Source: Aliiruegeria sabulilitoris (GTDB taxonomy: Bacteria; Pseudomonadota; Alphaproteobacteria; Rhodobacterales; Rhodobacteraceae). From it: a DNA stretch of 64,000 bases. The stretch spans positions 124,001 to 188,000 of the forward strand of contig NZ_LOAS01000002.1 in NCBI RefSeq assembly GCF_001558155.1. Reading direction: 5' to 3'. Made by a program: the position numbers and the translations under genes. The notes beneath the pieces were generated by a model. It worked only from the letters and a program-made list of their open reading frames with translations, was not told the DNA's origin and did not search any database. Positions 26,961-35,939 of this stretch are shown here, piece by piece (positions within the stretch are counted from its first letter, which is position 1; each line of letters begins with the position of its first letter).

Positions 26961-29420
26961 ATGTCCGGCACGAAAACTCACGGAATGACACGGCGCACCC
27001 TGCTTCAGGGCGCGACTGCGATCGGCGCGCTCGGAGCGCTTGCGCCGGCGGCCTGGGTAAACCCGGCGCGGGCGGCGGTTGCCGATGGCGAAGTGCTGAC
27101 CGGATCGCACTGGGGCGTTTTCTACGCCAAGGTCGAGGGCGGCAAATGGGTCGACGTACGGCCTTGGGAAGGCGACCCACACCCCTCCCACCAGCTTCCG
27201 GGCATCATGGACTCCGTGATGTCGCCGTCGCGCATCCAGTACCCGATGGTGCGCCGCGCCTTCCTCGAAGGCGGTGCCGGGGCCAGCCCCGAAACCCGCG
27301 GCACCGGCGATTTCGTGCGAGTCAGCTGGGACGAGGCGCTGGAACTTGTCACCAATGAACTCAAGCGCGTCTCGGACGCCTACGGCCCGACCGGCATTTT
27401 CGGCGGTTCCTATGGCTGGAAGAGCTCGGGCAAGCTGCATAACTGCCAGAGCCTGATGCGGCGCATGCTGAACGTAGGCCTGAACGGTTCCTTCGTGAAC
27501 GCGTCGGGCGACTACTCGACCGGCGCCAGCCAGATCATCATGCCGCATGTGATGGGCACGCTGGAGGTCTACGAACAACAGACCGTCTGGCCGGTGGTCG
27601 TGGAAACAACCGATGTTCTGGTCTTCTGGGGCGCCGATCCGGTGCGCACCAACCAGATTGGCTGGACCGTCGCCGATCACGACAACTACCCCTACATGGA
27701 AGAGTTCAAGAAGACCGGCAAGAAGGTCATCTGCATCGACCCGTGGAAGTCTCACACCGCGCAGTTCTTCGATGCCGAATGGATCCCGATCCGGCCGCAT
27801 ACCGACGTCGCGATGATGCTGGGTATCGCGCATGCTCTCTATTCCGCGGAACTGCATGACCAGGACTTCCTCGACGAGTACACCACCGGCTTCGACAAGT
27901 TCCTGCCCTACCTGACAGGCGAAAGCGACGGTGTGCCGAAGACGCCGGAATGGGCCGCCGAAATCTGCGAAGTGCCCGCCGAGAAGATAGTGGAGCTGGC
28001 CAATCTCTTCCAGTCCAACCGCACGATGCTGTCGAGCGGCTGGTCGGTCCAGCGTCAGCACCATGGCGAACAGACGCACTGGATGCTGGTAACGCTCGCC
28101 TCGATGCTTGGCCAGATCGGCCTGCCCGGCGGCGGTTTCGGCCTGTCCTATCACTACGCCAATGGCGGCGCGCCCTCGGCCAATTCGATCGTGCTTCCGG
28201 GCATCAGCGACGGCGGTGGCGCAGTGGAAGGCGCGGCCTGGATGACAGATGCAGGCGCTGCCTCCATCCCGGTTTCCCGCGTGGTCGAGATGATCATGAA
28301 CCCGGGCAAGGAGTTCAACTTCAACGGCAAGACCCAGACCTTCCCGGAAGTGAAGATGGTCTATTGGGTGGGCGGCAACCCCTTTGTTCACCACCCCGGC
28401 ACTCCCGGCATGGTTGAGGCATGGCAGAAGCTGGAAACTGTCGTCGTGCAGGACTTCCAGTGGACGCCGACGGCGCGCTTTGCCGATATCGTGCTGCCGG
28501 CCACCTCGTCCTACGAGCGCAACGACATCGAGAATGTCGGCGATTACTCGGCCCGCGCCATCGTGGCGATGAAGCAGGTGATCGAGCCGATGTACGAGTC
28601 CCGCAACGATTTCGACATCTTTGCCGATATCTCCGAGAAACTCGGTGCTGGAGACAAGTTCACCGAAGGCAAGGACGAGATGGGTTGGATCCGCAGCTTC
28701 TACGAATCTGCGGCCGAGCAAGCCCCGACGCGTGGCATCGAGGTGCCCTCCTTCGACGATTTCTGGGCGAAGGGTATCATCGAGTTCGAGATCCCCGAGT
28801 CCAGCAAGCAGTTCGTGCGCTACGCCGACTTCCGCGAAGATCCGCTGCTTGAGCCGCTCGGCACACCGTCCGGCCTGATCGAGATCTTCTCGCGCAACAT
28901 CGAGAAGATGGGCTATGACGATTGCGGCCCGCATCCGATGTGGATGGAGCCGATCGAGCGGCTGGGCGGTGAAGGGGCGAAATATCCCTTCCATGTCGAC
29001 ACAGCCCACTCGAACTCGCGGCTGCACTCGCAGCTTTGCGGCACCTCGCTGCGCGAGACCTACGCGATCGCCGGGCGCGAGCCTTGCCTGATCAACAGCC
29101 AGGACGCGGCGGCCAAGGGGATCTCGGATGGCGATATCGTCCGCATCTTCAACGACCGTGGGCAGATGCTCGCGGGCGCGAAGGTCACCGACGACATCCG
29201 CCCGAACGTGATCGTTGTCAACGAGGGTGGCTGGTACGATCCGGTACCCGGCGGCGAGGTTGGCGCGCTGTGCGTCTATGGTGGCGTCAACACGCTGACG
29301 GTCGGCATCGGAACCTCAAGCCTGGCACAGGGCAATTGCGGCCACACCGCGATCGCCGATATCGAGAAGTACGAAGGCGAAGCCCCAGAGCCGACCGTCT
29401 TCACGGCTCCTGCGGGATAG
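26961..29420 (+). CDS. torA: Trimethylamine N-oxide (TMAO/DMSO) reductase TorA
   Basis: Periplasmic molybdoenzyme that reduces TMAO (or DMSO) as terminal electron acceptor. It has 819 residues with a Tat signal (MTRRTLLQGATAIG, residues 9-22), no N-terminal iron-sulfur cysteines, SYGWKSSG with Trp near 153, and ASGDYSTGA with the Mo-ligand serine S186. This pattern defines the TorA/DorA branch of the DMSO reductase family. ATG 26961 was chosen because GGAGG precedes it closely; ATG 26934 and 26943 lie upstream of that site. No torD chaperone gene is seen in the window, so one must be elsewhere. Whether TMAO or DMSO is preferred cannot be judged by eye. Confidence 0.95.
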   Translation: MSGTKTHGMTRRTLLQGATAIGALGALAPAAWVNPARAAVADGEVLTGSHWGVFYAKVEGGKWVDVRPWEGDPHPSHQLPGIMDSVMSPSRIQYPMVRRAFLEGGAGASPETRGTGDFVRVSWDEALELVTNELKRVSDAYGPTGIFGGSYGWKSSGKLHNCQSLMRRMLNVGLNGSFVNASGDYSTGASQIIMPHVMGTLEVYEQQTVWPVVVETTDVLVFWGADPVRTNQIGWTVADHDNYPYMEEFKKTGKKVICIDPWKSHTAQFFDAEWIPIRPHTDVAMMLGIAHALYSAELHDQDFLDEYTTGFDKFLPYLTGESDGVPKTPEWAAEICEVPAEKIVELANLFQSNRTMLSSGWSVQRQHHGEQTHWMLVTLASMLGQIGLPGGGFGLSYHYANGGAPSANSIVLPGISDGGGAVEGAAWMTDAGAASIPVSRVVEMIMNPGKEFNFNGKTQTFPEVKMVYWVGGNPFVHHPGTPGMVEAWQKLETVVVQDFQWTPTARFADIVLPATSSYERNDIENVGDYSARAIVAMKQVIEPMYESRNDFDIFADISEKLGAGDKFTEGKDEMGWIRSFYESAAEQAPTRGIEVPSFDDFWAKGIIEFEIPESSKQFVRYADFREDPLLEPLGTPSGLIEIFSRNIEKMGYDDCGPHPMWMEPIERLGGEGAKYPFHVDTAHSNSRLHSQLCGTSLRETYAIAGREPCLINSQDAAAKGISDGDIVRIFNDRGQMLAGAKVTDDIRPNVIVVNEGGWYDPVPGGEVGALCVYGGVNTLTVGIGTSSLAQGNCGHTAIADIEKYEGEAPEPTVFTAPAG

Positions 29421-29431
29421 GCAACGCCAGT

Positions 29432-29453
29432 CGGGGGCCGGACACGGCCCCCG
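29432..29453 (+). terminator. Perfect stem-loop between torA and the downstream cytochrome gene
   Basis: CGGGGGCCG and CGGCCCCCG are perfect 9-bp arms around a GACA loop, starting 12 bases after the torA stop. No T run follows, so it is more likely an mRNA stabiliser or partial attenuator than a full terminator. It also touches the first possible ATG (29454) of the next gene. Confidence 0.6.
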
Positions 29454-29471
29454 ATGCCGCGGTATGCTGCG

Positions 29472-30158
29472 ATGGATAAGCGCCCGCAAACCGTTTTCTT
29501 CCCGGACTTGGCCGCGCTTCGGCGTGGCCTTGTTCCTTTGATGTTGGCTATGTCACTCGTTGCCGGAACAGCGAATGCGGAGCCGCTTTATGCCTCTGCC
29601 AACGTCCCGCTGACAGACGCACCCGACGCCAAAGCGACCCGGCTTGCACAGGTCGCCGTGGCCGCCGAGTTGGACCGGATCGAGACCCGCGACGGGTTTC
29701 ACCGCGTGGCGCTCAAGGCCTGGGCGCGCGAGGGCGCCGAACAAGTGCTTTTCAGCCTACCGGGCAAGCGGATCCTGGCAGGCCAGATCCCGAAGCAGAA
29801 CATCGGCCTGGCCGAGCCCCTGGACAGCCTCCGCGATCCCGAGACGGGCATTACCTGGAACAGGGTGTCCATCGAGGGCTGGATTCCGCAATCGGCCGCG
29901 GAGCCGCAGCTGGACTCGATCTGGGCCGCCGCCTGGGAGCTTTTCGCCGAACGCTGCACCGCCTGCCACCAGCGCCGCGTTCCCGAACATTACACCGCAA
30001 ATCAGTGGCGAAGCCTGATCAAGGTCATGGGTCCGCGCACCGGCCTGCCCAAGGCGGAGCAGATGCTCATTCTGGCCTTCCTCCAGAACCATGCCAGCGA
30101 TACCATCGACCAACAGCCAAAAGGAGGCGACCCCGCCAACACGGACGCCCGGAGGTGA
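29472..30158 (+). CDS. Free-standing monohaem cytochrome homologous to the TorC C-terminal domain
   Basis: A 228-residue protein with a signal peptide (to about residue 36, GTANA-EPLY) and one haem motif, C162-T-A-C165-H166. The mature part parallels the TorC C-terminal module: KAWAREG/VLFSLPGKRIL against DGWQQDG/IYELRGQRIF, WNRVSIEGWIPQ against WHQVSLDVWVDK, ANQWRSLIKVM against ANQWIGTLKAM, and a shared ending LQNHASDT / LQMHASDT. It lies between torA and the sensor kinase, whose ribosome site overlaps its end. It may be an electron carrier or a sensor-side signal protein. The start is uncertain: ATG 29454 and 29472 both lack good ribosome sites. Confidence 0.8.
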   Translation: MDKRPQTVFFPDLAALRRGLVPLMLAMSLVAGTANAEPLYASANVPLTDAPDAKATRLAQVAVAAELDRIETRDGFHRVALKAWAREGAEQVLFSLPGKRILAGQIPKQNIGLAEPLDSLRDPETGITWNRVSIEGWIPQSAAEPQLDSIWAAAWELFAERCTACHQRRVPEHYTANQWRSLIKVMGPRTGLPKAEQMLILAFLQNHASDTIDQQPKGGDPANTDARR

Positions 30159-30161
30159 CGC

Positions 30162-32513
30162 ATGAAGACGCTCGAAACGCTGATCGTTGAGAACGAGGAC
30201 TGGCTGGTGGACCGGGTGGTCCAGTATGCGGTCGAACGAGGCTACTCGGAATATACCTCCACCCTCCGCGAGGCCTGGCGGGCCTCCATTTGCGGCCTGT
30301 CCGGACCGATCCTCGAAGCGATTGCGGCGGCCGACACGGCATCGCCCCGCGAAGCCGGCTTCGGCAGGGCGCGAGACAGCATCGTCGAATTCGGCGTCGA
30401 ACAGGCGCTTCGCCACCGCGCCCGCGGCATACAGCTCACGGATTTCCTGGGGCTGCTAAAATACTACCGGCGCGCCTATCTCGACCTCATCTACGAAAAC
30501 CAGATGCCGGAGGCGGACGCCCGGCGCTACCGGGATTATCTTCTGGATTTTTTTGACCATGTGGAGATCGGCCTGTGCGGCGAATGGAATTCGGCCTCCA
30601 ACGCCGATCGCATGCGCGACCTGCAAACTCGCACCAGGACCCTGACCAACGAGAAGAACAAGTACCTGACGATTTTCGAAAGCATCCGGGAGCCGGTGGT
30701 CCTGCTCGATGCCGAGCGTCGCCCCACGCATCTCAACCACGCGGCCCATCGGCTGTTCTGTGGCGATGTGGCCCCCGGCGCGTCCTATTACGGCGCCCTG
30801 ACGAGCCCACTTCTGAACGCCCAGATCGCGGCCCTGCTCGAAGGCGCCTCCGAAGGCAGCTATGACACGGTGGTCGAAACCCTTTCGGGGCCACGCGAGT
30901 TCAACGTCAATATCCAGAAGATGCTGGATATCAGCCACAAGTTCGACGGAACCGTCATCATCCTGAACGACGTCTCCGAGTATAAGCGCGCTTTGCGCCG
31001 GGCCGAGGCCGCCGACCACGCCAAATCGACTTTCCTCGCCGCGATGAGCCACGAAATCCGGACCCCGATTGCCGGCGTGCTGGGTCTTGCGCGCCTGCTG
31101 CGCGATACCCCGCTTTCCGCCGATCAGTCCCGATATGTTGATGGCATCATCTCGTCGGGAGAGCTGCTTGCGGGCGTGGTTGGCGATATTCTCGACTTCT
31201 CGCAAGCCGAGGTCGGCGGCCGCATTCCCGTGCCGGAGGGTTTCGACCTCGCAGCGCTGATACGCCAGGTCCTGATGGTGGTGGATCGTCCGGCGGCCGA
31301 GAAGGGCCTGCAACTGGTGACGCAAATTGCCCCTGCCCTGCCCGCGAAGCTGCGCGGCGACACCTCGATGATCCGTCAGGTGCTGCTCAATCTCTCCCAC
31401 AACGCTGTCAAGTTCACAGATGCGGGCGAGATCACCGTCCGCGTGGCGCCACTGGCAACCGAAACCCGCCCGGACGGCTGGGTGCGCTTCGAGGTGATTG
31501 ACACCGGTGTGGGCCTGCCGGACGGGCCTAGCGACTGGCTCTTCGATGCCTTTACCCAGCATGACGGGCACGGAAATACGCTCAAGGGCGGCGTCGGTCT
31601 CGGGCTTGCGATCTGCCGCAAGATCGTCTCGTCGCTGGGCGGAGAGATCCGTTGCCATGCCAACCCCGCCGGCGGCAGCGTCTTCCAGGTGGACCTTCCC
31701 CTGGAGCCAGCCGCTTCGGAGGCCGAGCCCGTCGCGCGCCGGTCCCAGCCTGTCGGAGCGCGGGTGCTCGTTGTCGATGATGACGAGGTCAACCGGGCCG
31801 TTGCAACGGGGTTCCTCGAAAAACTCGGTCATATCGCGACCTCTGTTGCATCGGCGACGGATGCAATCGAACGGCTGCACGCCGAAAGCTTTGATCTCGT
31901 GCTGAGCGACAACCGCATGCCGGGCGTTTCGGGGCTGGAGCTGATGGCGCAGATCCGGGCCCTGGACTCCGGACTCAACACCGGAATACCGGTCGTCATC
32001 GTCACGGCGTCGGTTGGCGATGTGACAGCGGGAACATCGGGTGGGACGAAGCCGGACGGGGTGCTTGGAAAGCCCTATGATACGGAAGACCTGTCACTGG
32101 CGATCCATCATCTCCTGCCCGAGCATTTTGTTGCCGAGAGGCGTGACAATGGCGCGCCCCAAGCAACGACAGACGTGGCCGACGCGGATCTTTCCCAGCT
32201 CCGTCAGCACATGTCCTATCTTGGACCGGATCGGAGCCAGCGGATCATCCAGGCCTTTGCCAGTTCCACCCCGGCCCGCCTTGAGGCATTGCGCAACGGT
32301 GTCTCCAAGGACGACCGGCAGGAGGTCTCGGCGGCGGCCCACGCCCTTGCCGGGGCCACGGGCATGCTTGGCTTGAGCGATATCTCGAAATGGGCGCGCG
32401 ACATCGAGTCACGAGCCGAGACCGGGGATGGCCTCCTGTCCGTGGAAGAACTTTCCCGGCTGGAGCTGCAACTCCTCGATCTCCGCGCCAGGCTGCTTGA
32501 GCTATCCGCGTAA
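30162..32513 (+). CDS. Soluble hybrid histidine kinase (HK-REC-HPt), candidate TMAO sensor
   Basis: A 783-residue hybrid kinase. The N-terminal 160 residues form an all-helical domain of unknown fold, followed by a PAS-like region (about 165-270), HisKA with H297 (MSHEIRTP), an ATPase domain (NLSHNAVKFTDAG, DTGVGLPDG, GVGLGLAICRKIV), a receiver with D583 (LVLSDNRMPG) and an HPt domain with H727 (AAHALAGATG). The phosphorelay layout equals that of TorS, but I see no membrane helices and no TorT gene, so sensing would be cytoplasmic. GGAGGTGA precedes the ATG. It is the last gene of the tor cluster and likely signals to the regulator at 24686-25411. Confidence 0.85.
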   Translation: MKTLETLIVENEDWLVDRVVQYAVERGYSEYTSTLREAWRASICGLSGPILEAIAAADTASPREAGFGRARDSIVEFGVEQALRHRARGIQLTDFLGLLKYYRRAYLDLIYENQMPEADARRYRDYLLDFFDHVEIGLCGEWNSASNADRMRDLQTRTRTLTNEKNKYLTIFESIREPVVLLDAERRPTHLNHAAHRLFCGDVAPGASYYGALTSPLLNAQIAALLEGASEGSYDTVVETLSGPREFNVNIQKMLDISHKFDGTVIILNDVSEYKRALRRAEAADHAKSTFLAAMSHEIRTPIAGVLGLARLLRDTPLSADQSRYVDGIISSGELLAGVVGDILDFSQAEVGGRIPVPEGFDLAALIRQVLMVVDRPAAEKGLQLVTQIAPALPAKLRGDTSMIRQVLLNLSHNAVKFTDAGEITVRVAPLATETRPDGWVRFEVIDTGVGLPDGPSDWLFDAFTQHDGHGNTLKGGVGLGLAICRKIVSSLGGEIRCHANPAGGSVFQVDLPLEPAASEAEPVARRSQPVGARVLVVDDDEVNRAVATGFLEKLGHIATSVASATDAIERLHAESFDLVLSDNRMPGVSGLELMAQIRALDSGLNTGIPVVIVTASVGDVTAGTSGGTKPDGVLGKPYDTEDLSLAIHHLLPEHFVAERRDNGAPQATTDVADADLSQLRQHMSYLGPDRSQRIIQAFASSTPARLEALRNGVSKDDRQEVSAAAHALAGATGMLGLSDISKWARDIESRAETGDGLLSVEELSRLELQLLDLRARLLELSA

Positions 32514-32531
32514 AACGAGCGAAAACGGCCC

Positions 32532-34604
32532 CTACCGGACCTGCTTCATCCACGCGAAGCCGTTGCAGGGATCATCCAGCAAGCTCGCGAGTTCCTCGTC
32601 CAAAGCCATCAGCGTGATCGAGGCGCCGACCATGTCGAGAGACGTGAAATAGTGCCCCAGCAAGGTCGTGTGGACATCGATCGAGCGTGCGGAGAGCCGC
32701 TGCATCAACCGCCGGTTGAGGATGAGAAGCTCCATCATGGGCGTACCCCCAAGCGAATTGACCAGCACGGCGATCTTGCCGCCCTTCTCCAGTTGCATCT
32801 CGTCGAAGATCCGGTCGCAGATACGGTCGACAATCCTGTCAGCGGTTTGAAGCGGAATACGGCTGACGCCCGGTTCGCCGTGAACGCCGACACCGAATTC
32901 CATGTCATCGGGCCCGATGCTGAAGCTCCTGCGCCCGGTGTCGGGCATCGAGGTGGGCTCCAGCGCCGCGCCAATCGTGTAGCAGGCGGCATTCGCCTTG
33001 CGGGCAAGGCGCTCGCATTCATCCAGCGGCAGCATCCGCTCCGCGGCCGCGCCCGCCACCTTGAACACGAAGACGTTTCCCGCAGTCCCGCGCCGCGCCG
33101 CACGTTCATCGGCCCCGGCAGAAGCGATGTCGTCGGTGGTCAGGATGGTTCTTGCCTCGATCCCCTCGGCGGCGGCCATGTCGGCGGCCATGTCGAAGTT
33201 CATCACATCGCCGGTGTAGTTGCCGTAGATATAGAGAACCCCTGCCCCCTGATCCGCGTCGCGTGTGCAGCTCAGGATGCGGTCGGGCGGCGGCGAGGCG
33301 AAGACATTGCCCACCACGACCGCATCTGCCAGCCCGCGCCCGACGAAGCCGATGAAGCCGGGTTCATGGCCGGCACCACCGCCGATTACCACGCCCACCT
33401 TGCCGTCGCGCTTCTCGGCCCGGGCGCGAATGGCCCGCAGGCTGCCGCCAATCGGCTCGATATGCTCGGGAAAGGCCGCCAGCGCGCCGGAGAGTGCCTC
33501 GTCCACGGCGTCTTTCGGCCGGTTGATGAATTTCTTCACATAGTCACTGCGGGTGAGCGCCGGTTCGGCCGGCGTCGGTGCGCGCCGTTTCGGCGCGATC
33601 TTTTCGGGCTCGAACCCCTCTGCCCGCAGGATGCCTTCTCCCGTCGTCGCATCGGTGATCAGGGTTGAAACGAACCCGCCCCTAAGCGCGGCAAGGATCG
33701 GGGGAACCTTGTCCAGGCCACCAGCAACCAGAACCCGTCGCGGCACCTGGCGCAGCCGGTCGAGCTCCATCCCCACCGTGCGATCGTCGAGCGGGCTGCG
33801 GATCGCCGCACCCTGCGCGTCGATAAAACGGCCCACCATGGCGCCAACGGCGTTGTCGAAATAGCCCTGACTCTTCGCATCATTGTCGAAAAAGCCGCTG
33901 GTGTGGATCGTCGCTTCCGGGCGCATGGACGAGATGCCGAACAGAATACAGGTCACCCGGTCGAACTGCGCGAGCTGCTCGGCGATGACCGGCTCCCTCA
34001 GGAGGATTTCCCGCGCCTGCGACGACGAAACGATCGCCGGTGCGGAAATCGGCACGTAGCGCGCTCCGGTGTTCTCCGCGAGGCGCGTGGCGCAGGCTTC
34101 GGGTGTGTAGGGGATTGTGGCGGTCGTGCCGCCGGTGGCCTGCACGACCACCAGATCGCGCGCCTCGGTGCCACGCACCGCTTCGGCCAGCGCAAGCATC
34201 GTCCGGCCCCAGGTGATCGCCACCGTGTCGCCGGAATGAAGATGGGACTCGAGCGCCTGCGCGGCGGCAGCCCCGAGCCGGTCTATCAGCGGCCGAGGGC
34301 CACCCTCGCCCGGCACGACCAGGCAGTTTTCGAGCCCGAACTCGGTTTCAAGGGCCTGCGCGATCGTCACCGCGCGCAGCCGGGCCTCCGAGATCGAGAT
34401 GTTGACGATCCCCTTGGCGCGCGCATCCGCGAGATAGGAATTGACGGTCGGCCGGGAAATGCCGAGTTCATCGGCAATCTCGCCCTGGGTCAGGCCTTCC
34501 TGGTAGTAAAGCCAGCTCGCCCAAAGCAGCGGGTCGTCTCCGAAACGCAGCGGCGCCCGCCCGCTTCGAGATTCCTTCGACACCCGCTTGCGCGGCTGGC
34601 CCAT
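32532..34604 (-). CDS. SorC-family regulator fused to a DhaK (dihydroxyacetone kinase) subunit
   Basis: A 690-residue fusion. Residues 1-320 are a SorC/DeoR-type regulator with a helix-turn-helix (LTQGEIADELGISRPTVNSY, about 38-57) and a sugar-phosphate-binding domain (GDTVAITWGRTMLALAEAVR, ILFGISSM, VLVAGGLDKVPPI). Residues about 350-690 are a full DhaK domain (RPKDAVDEAL start, GGGAGHEPGFIGFVGRG, substrate-binding H575 in GVHGEPGVSR, LVNSLGGTP). Its ATG overlaps the dhaL stop by one base. It is the last gene of the operon and probably controls it. Such fusions are known in databases as bifunctional regulators; whether the kinase part is active or acts as a sensor is not clear. Confidence 0.9.
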   Translation of the reverse strand: MGQPRKRVSKESRSGRAPLRFGDDPLLWASWLYYQEGLTQGEIADELGISRPTVNSYLADARAKGIVNISISEARLRAVTIAQALETEFGLENCLVVPGEGGPRPLIDRLGAAAAQALESHLHSGDTVAITWGRTMLALAEAVRGTEARDLVVVQATGGTTATIPYTPEACATRLAENTGARYVPISAPAIVSSSQAREILLREPVIAEQLAQFDRVTCILFGISSMRPEATIHTSGFFDNDAKSQGYFDNAVGAMVGRFIDAQGAAIRSPLDDRTVGMELDRLRQVPRRVLVAGGLDKVPPILAALRGGFVSTLITDATTGEGILRAEGFEPEKIAPKRRAPTPAEPALTRSDYVKKFINRPKDAVDEALSGALAAFPEHIEPIGGSLRAIRARAEKRDGKVGVVIGGGAGHEPGFIGFVGRGLADAVVVGNVFASPPPDRILSCTRDADQGAGVLYIYGNYTGDVMNFDMAADMAAAEGIEARTILTTDDIASAGADERAARRGTAGNVFVFKVAGAAAERMLPLDECERLARKANAACYTIGAALEPTSMPDTGRRSFSIGPDDMEFGVGVHGEPGVSRIPLQTADRIVDRICDRIFDEMQLEKGGKIAVLVNSLGGTPMMELLILNRRLMQRLSARSIDVHTTLLGHYFTSLDMVGASITLMALDEELASLLDDPCNGFAWMKQVR

Positions 34605-35248
34605 CAGTCCCGATCTTCGCGGATCTCCGCGAAGGCTCCAATAATGAGGGAAGCGGAAACGGCCCCGGGGTCCAGATGCCCGATGCTGCGTTCCTTCAGG
34701 CGCGCGGCGCGCCCGCGTGACGCGATCATGCTGGTTGTGGAAGTTGCGCCCGCCTCGGCCGCCGCGACCGCCGCCTGGGCGACCTCGGCCGCGTTACCAC
34801 CCTCGGCCGCGACCCGCTGCGCGGCATGGCTGGCCGGCACCCATGCATCAAGCATGGTCTTGTCCCCGATCTCCGCCTTTCCACGCATCGCAATTCCCCT
34901 TGCGAAAGCGGCGAGCAGATCGCCCAACTGACCGGCATCCAGCGGCCCCTCTTCAAGCATGGTTGCGCCCTGCAGAAGACCAGTCGCGTAAAGCGGCCCG
35001 ACGGTAGCGCCGACCTCGCCGATAAAGGCCGAGGCGGCTTCTCGCAGAAGCCGCGACGGCGCTGCCGGCTCCGCGGAAATGTCGCGAAGGCGCGCGTTTA
35101 TGGCCGCGAAGCCGTTTGCCATCGAAGTTCCATGATCGCCATCGCCTATCTCGCCATCGAGCGAACAGAGCGTTTGTCGTTGTTCTTCCAGCCGCTCGCC
35201 GGCGAGACGGAAGAAGGCCATCAGGAAGGTGCTATCGATCTCGGACAT
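34604..35248 (-). CDS. dhaL: DhaL subunit of a dihydroxyacetone-type kinase (first copy)
   Basis: The nucleotide-binding subunit that phosphorylates the ketose held by DhaK. It has 214 residues with the Mg-ADP/ATP motif GEIGDGDHGTSM, then VGATVGPLYATGL and IGDKTMLDAWVPA, all typical of DhaL; STTSMIASRGRAARLKERSIGHLDPGA is the conserved C-terminal block. ATG 35248 has AAGGGG just upstream; a TTG at 35284 is an alternative. It is one of two DhaL genes in the operon and sits directly before the regulator-DhaK fusion, which may be its dedicated partner. Confidence 0.9.
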   Translation of the reverse strand: MSEIDSTFLMAFFRLAGERLEEQRQTLCSLDGEIGDGDHGTSMANGFAAINARLRDISAEPAAPSRLLREAASAFIGEVGATVGPLYATGLLQGATMLEEGPLDAGQLGDLLAAFARGIAMRGKAEIGDKTMLDAWVPASHAAQRVAAEGGNAAEVAQAAVAAAEAGATSTTSMIASRGRAARLKERSIGHLDPGAVSASLIIGAFAEIREDRD

Positions 35249-35289
35249 GGCCCCTTGATGCGCGGATTCCCCGCCTGGGGGCAAGCCTT

Positions 35290-35928
35290 CTACGATAGTC
35301 TTGCCGTGATATCCTCGGCGAAAGCGCCGAGAATCATCGCGCAGGATGTCGCACCCGCGTCGAGGACCCCACGCGACCGTTCCCCCAGGCGCGACGACCG
35401 TCCCACCTTGGCAACCATGTCGATCGTGCTGTCGCGCCCGACCTCGGCCGCCGCCTTCATTGCAGCCAGAGCTTCGGTGAAGCTCTTGCCTGCTTCAATG
35501 GCGGCGTCAAAGGCGTCAACGGCGGGAGTGAAGGCATCCAGCAGCGTCTTGTCCCCGACCTGGGCCGAGCCGATATCCTGCACGCCTTCGAGCCCGGCAC
35601 GGATCATTGCCGCGAACTTCGCCGCGTCGATCGTCTCCGCCTCGCCAAGCGAGTCGGCCATGTCCGAGAACATCATGCCGTAGAGCGGACCCATGGAACC
35701 GCCGATCTCGGACATCAGCACATCCGAAAGCACTTCCATCGCTGCGCTCAACGTGCCCTCGGGATCGAGCCGATCAGCGGCCCGCCCGAACCCCTTGGCC
35801 ATGTTCACGCCATGGTCGCCATCGCCGATCTTTCCGTCAATCTCGGAGAGATAGGCCTTGTTGTCGACGATCACGGCGGCGACACCCTTGATGATGCCGC
35901 CAGCGCCCTTGTTATTGATTTCCTGCAT
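35290..35928 (-). CDS. dhaL: DhaL subunit of a dihydroxyacetone-type kinase (second copy)
   Basis: A 212-residue DhaL protein with GKIGDGDHGVNMAKGF, IGGSMGPLYGMMF, VGDKTLLDAFTPAVDA and STIDMVAKVGRSSRLGERSRGVLDAGATS. Its ribosome site GAAGGAGA is strong, and it follows the free-standing DhaK gene by 11 bases, so the pair most likely forms a DhaK-DhaL kinase. No DhaM phosphotransferase gene lies in the window, so the phosphate donor may be ATP directly or a PTS protein elsewhere. Confidence 0.92.
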   Translation of the reverse strand: MQEINNKGAGGIIKGVAAVIVDNKAYLSEIDGKIGDGDHGVNMAKGFGRAADRLDPEGTLSAAMEVLSDVLMSEIGGSMGPLYGMMFSDMADSLGEAETIDAAKFAAMIRAGLEGVQDIGSAQVGDKTLLDAFTPAVDAFDAAIEAGKSFTEALAAMKAAAEVGRDSTIDMVAKVGRSSRLGERSRGVLDAGATSCAMILGAFAEDITARLS

Positions 35929-35939
35929 CGATTTCTCCT

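Noticed and set aside
26871-29027. Long minus-strand frame opposite torA
   Set aside because: An antisense shadow of the TorA gene; it starts inside torA and lacks motifs.
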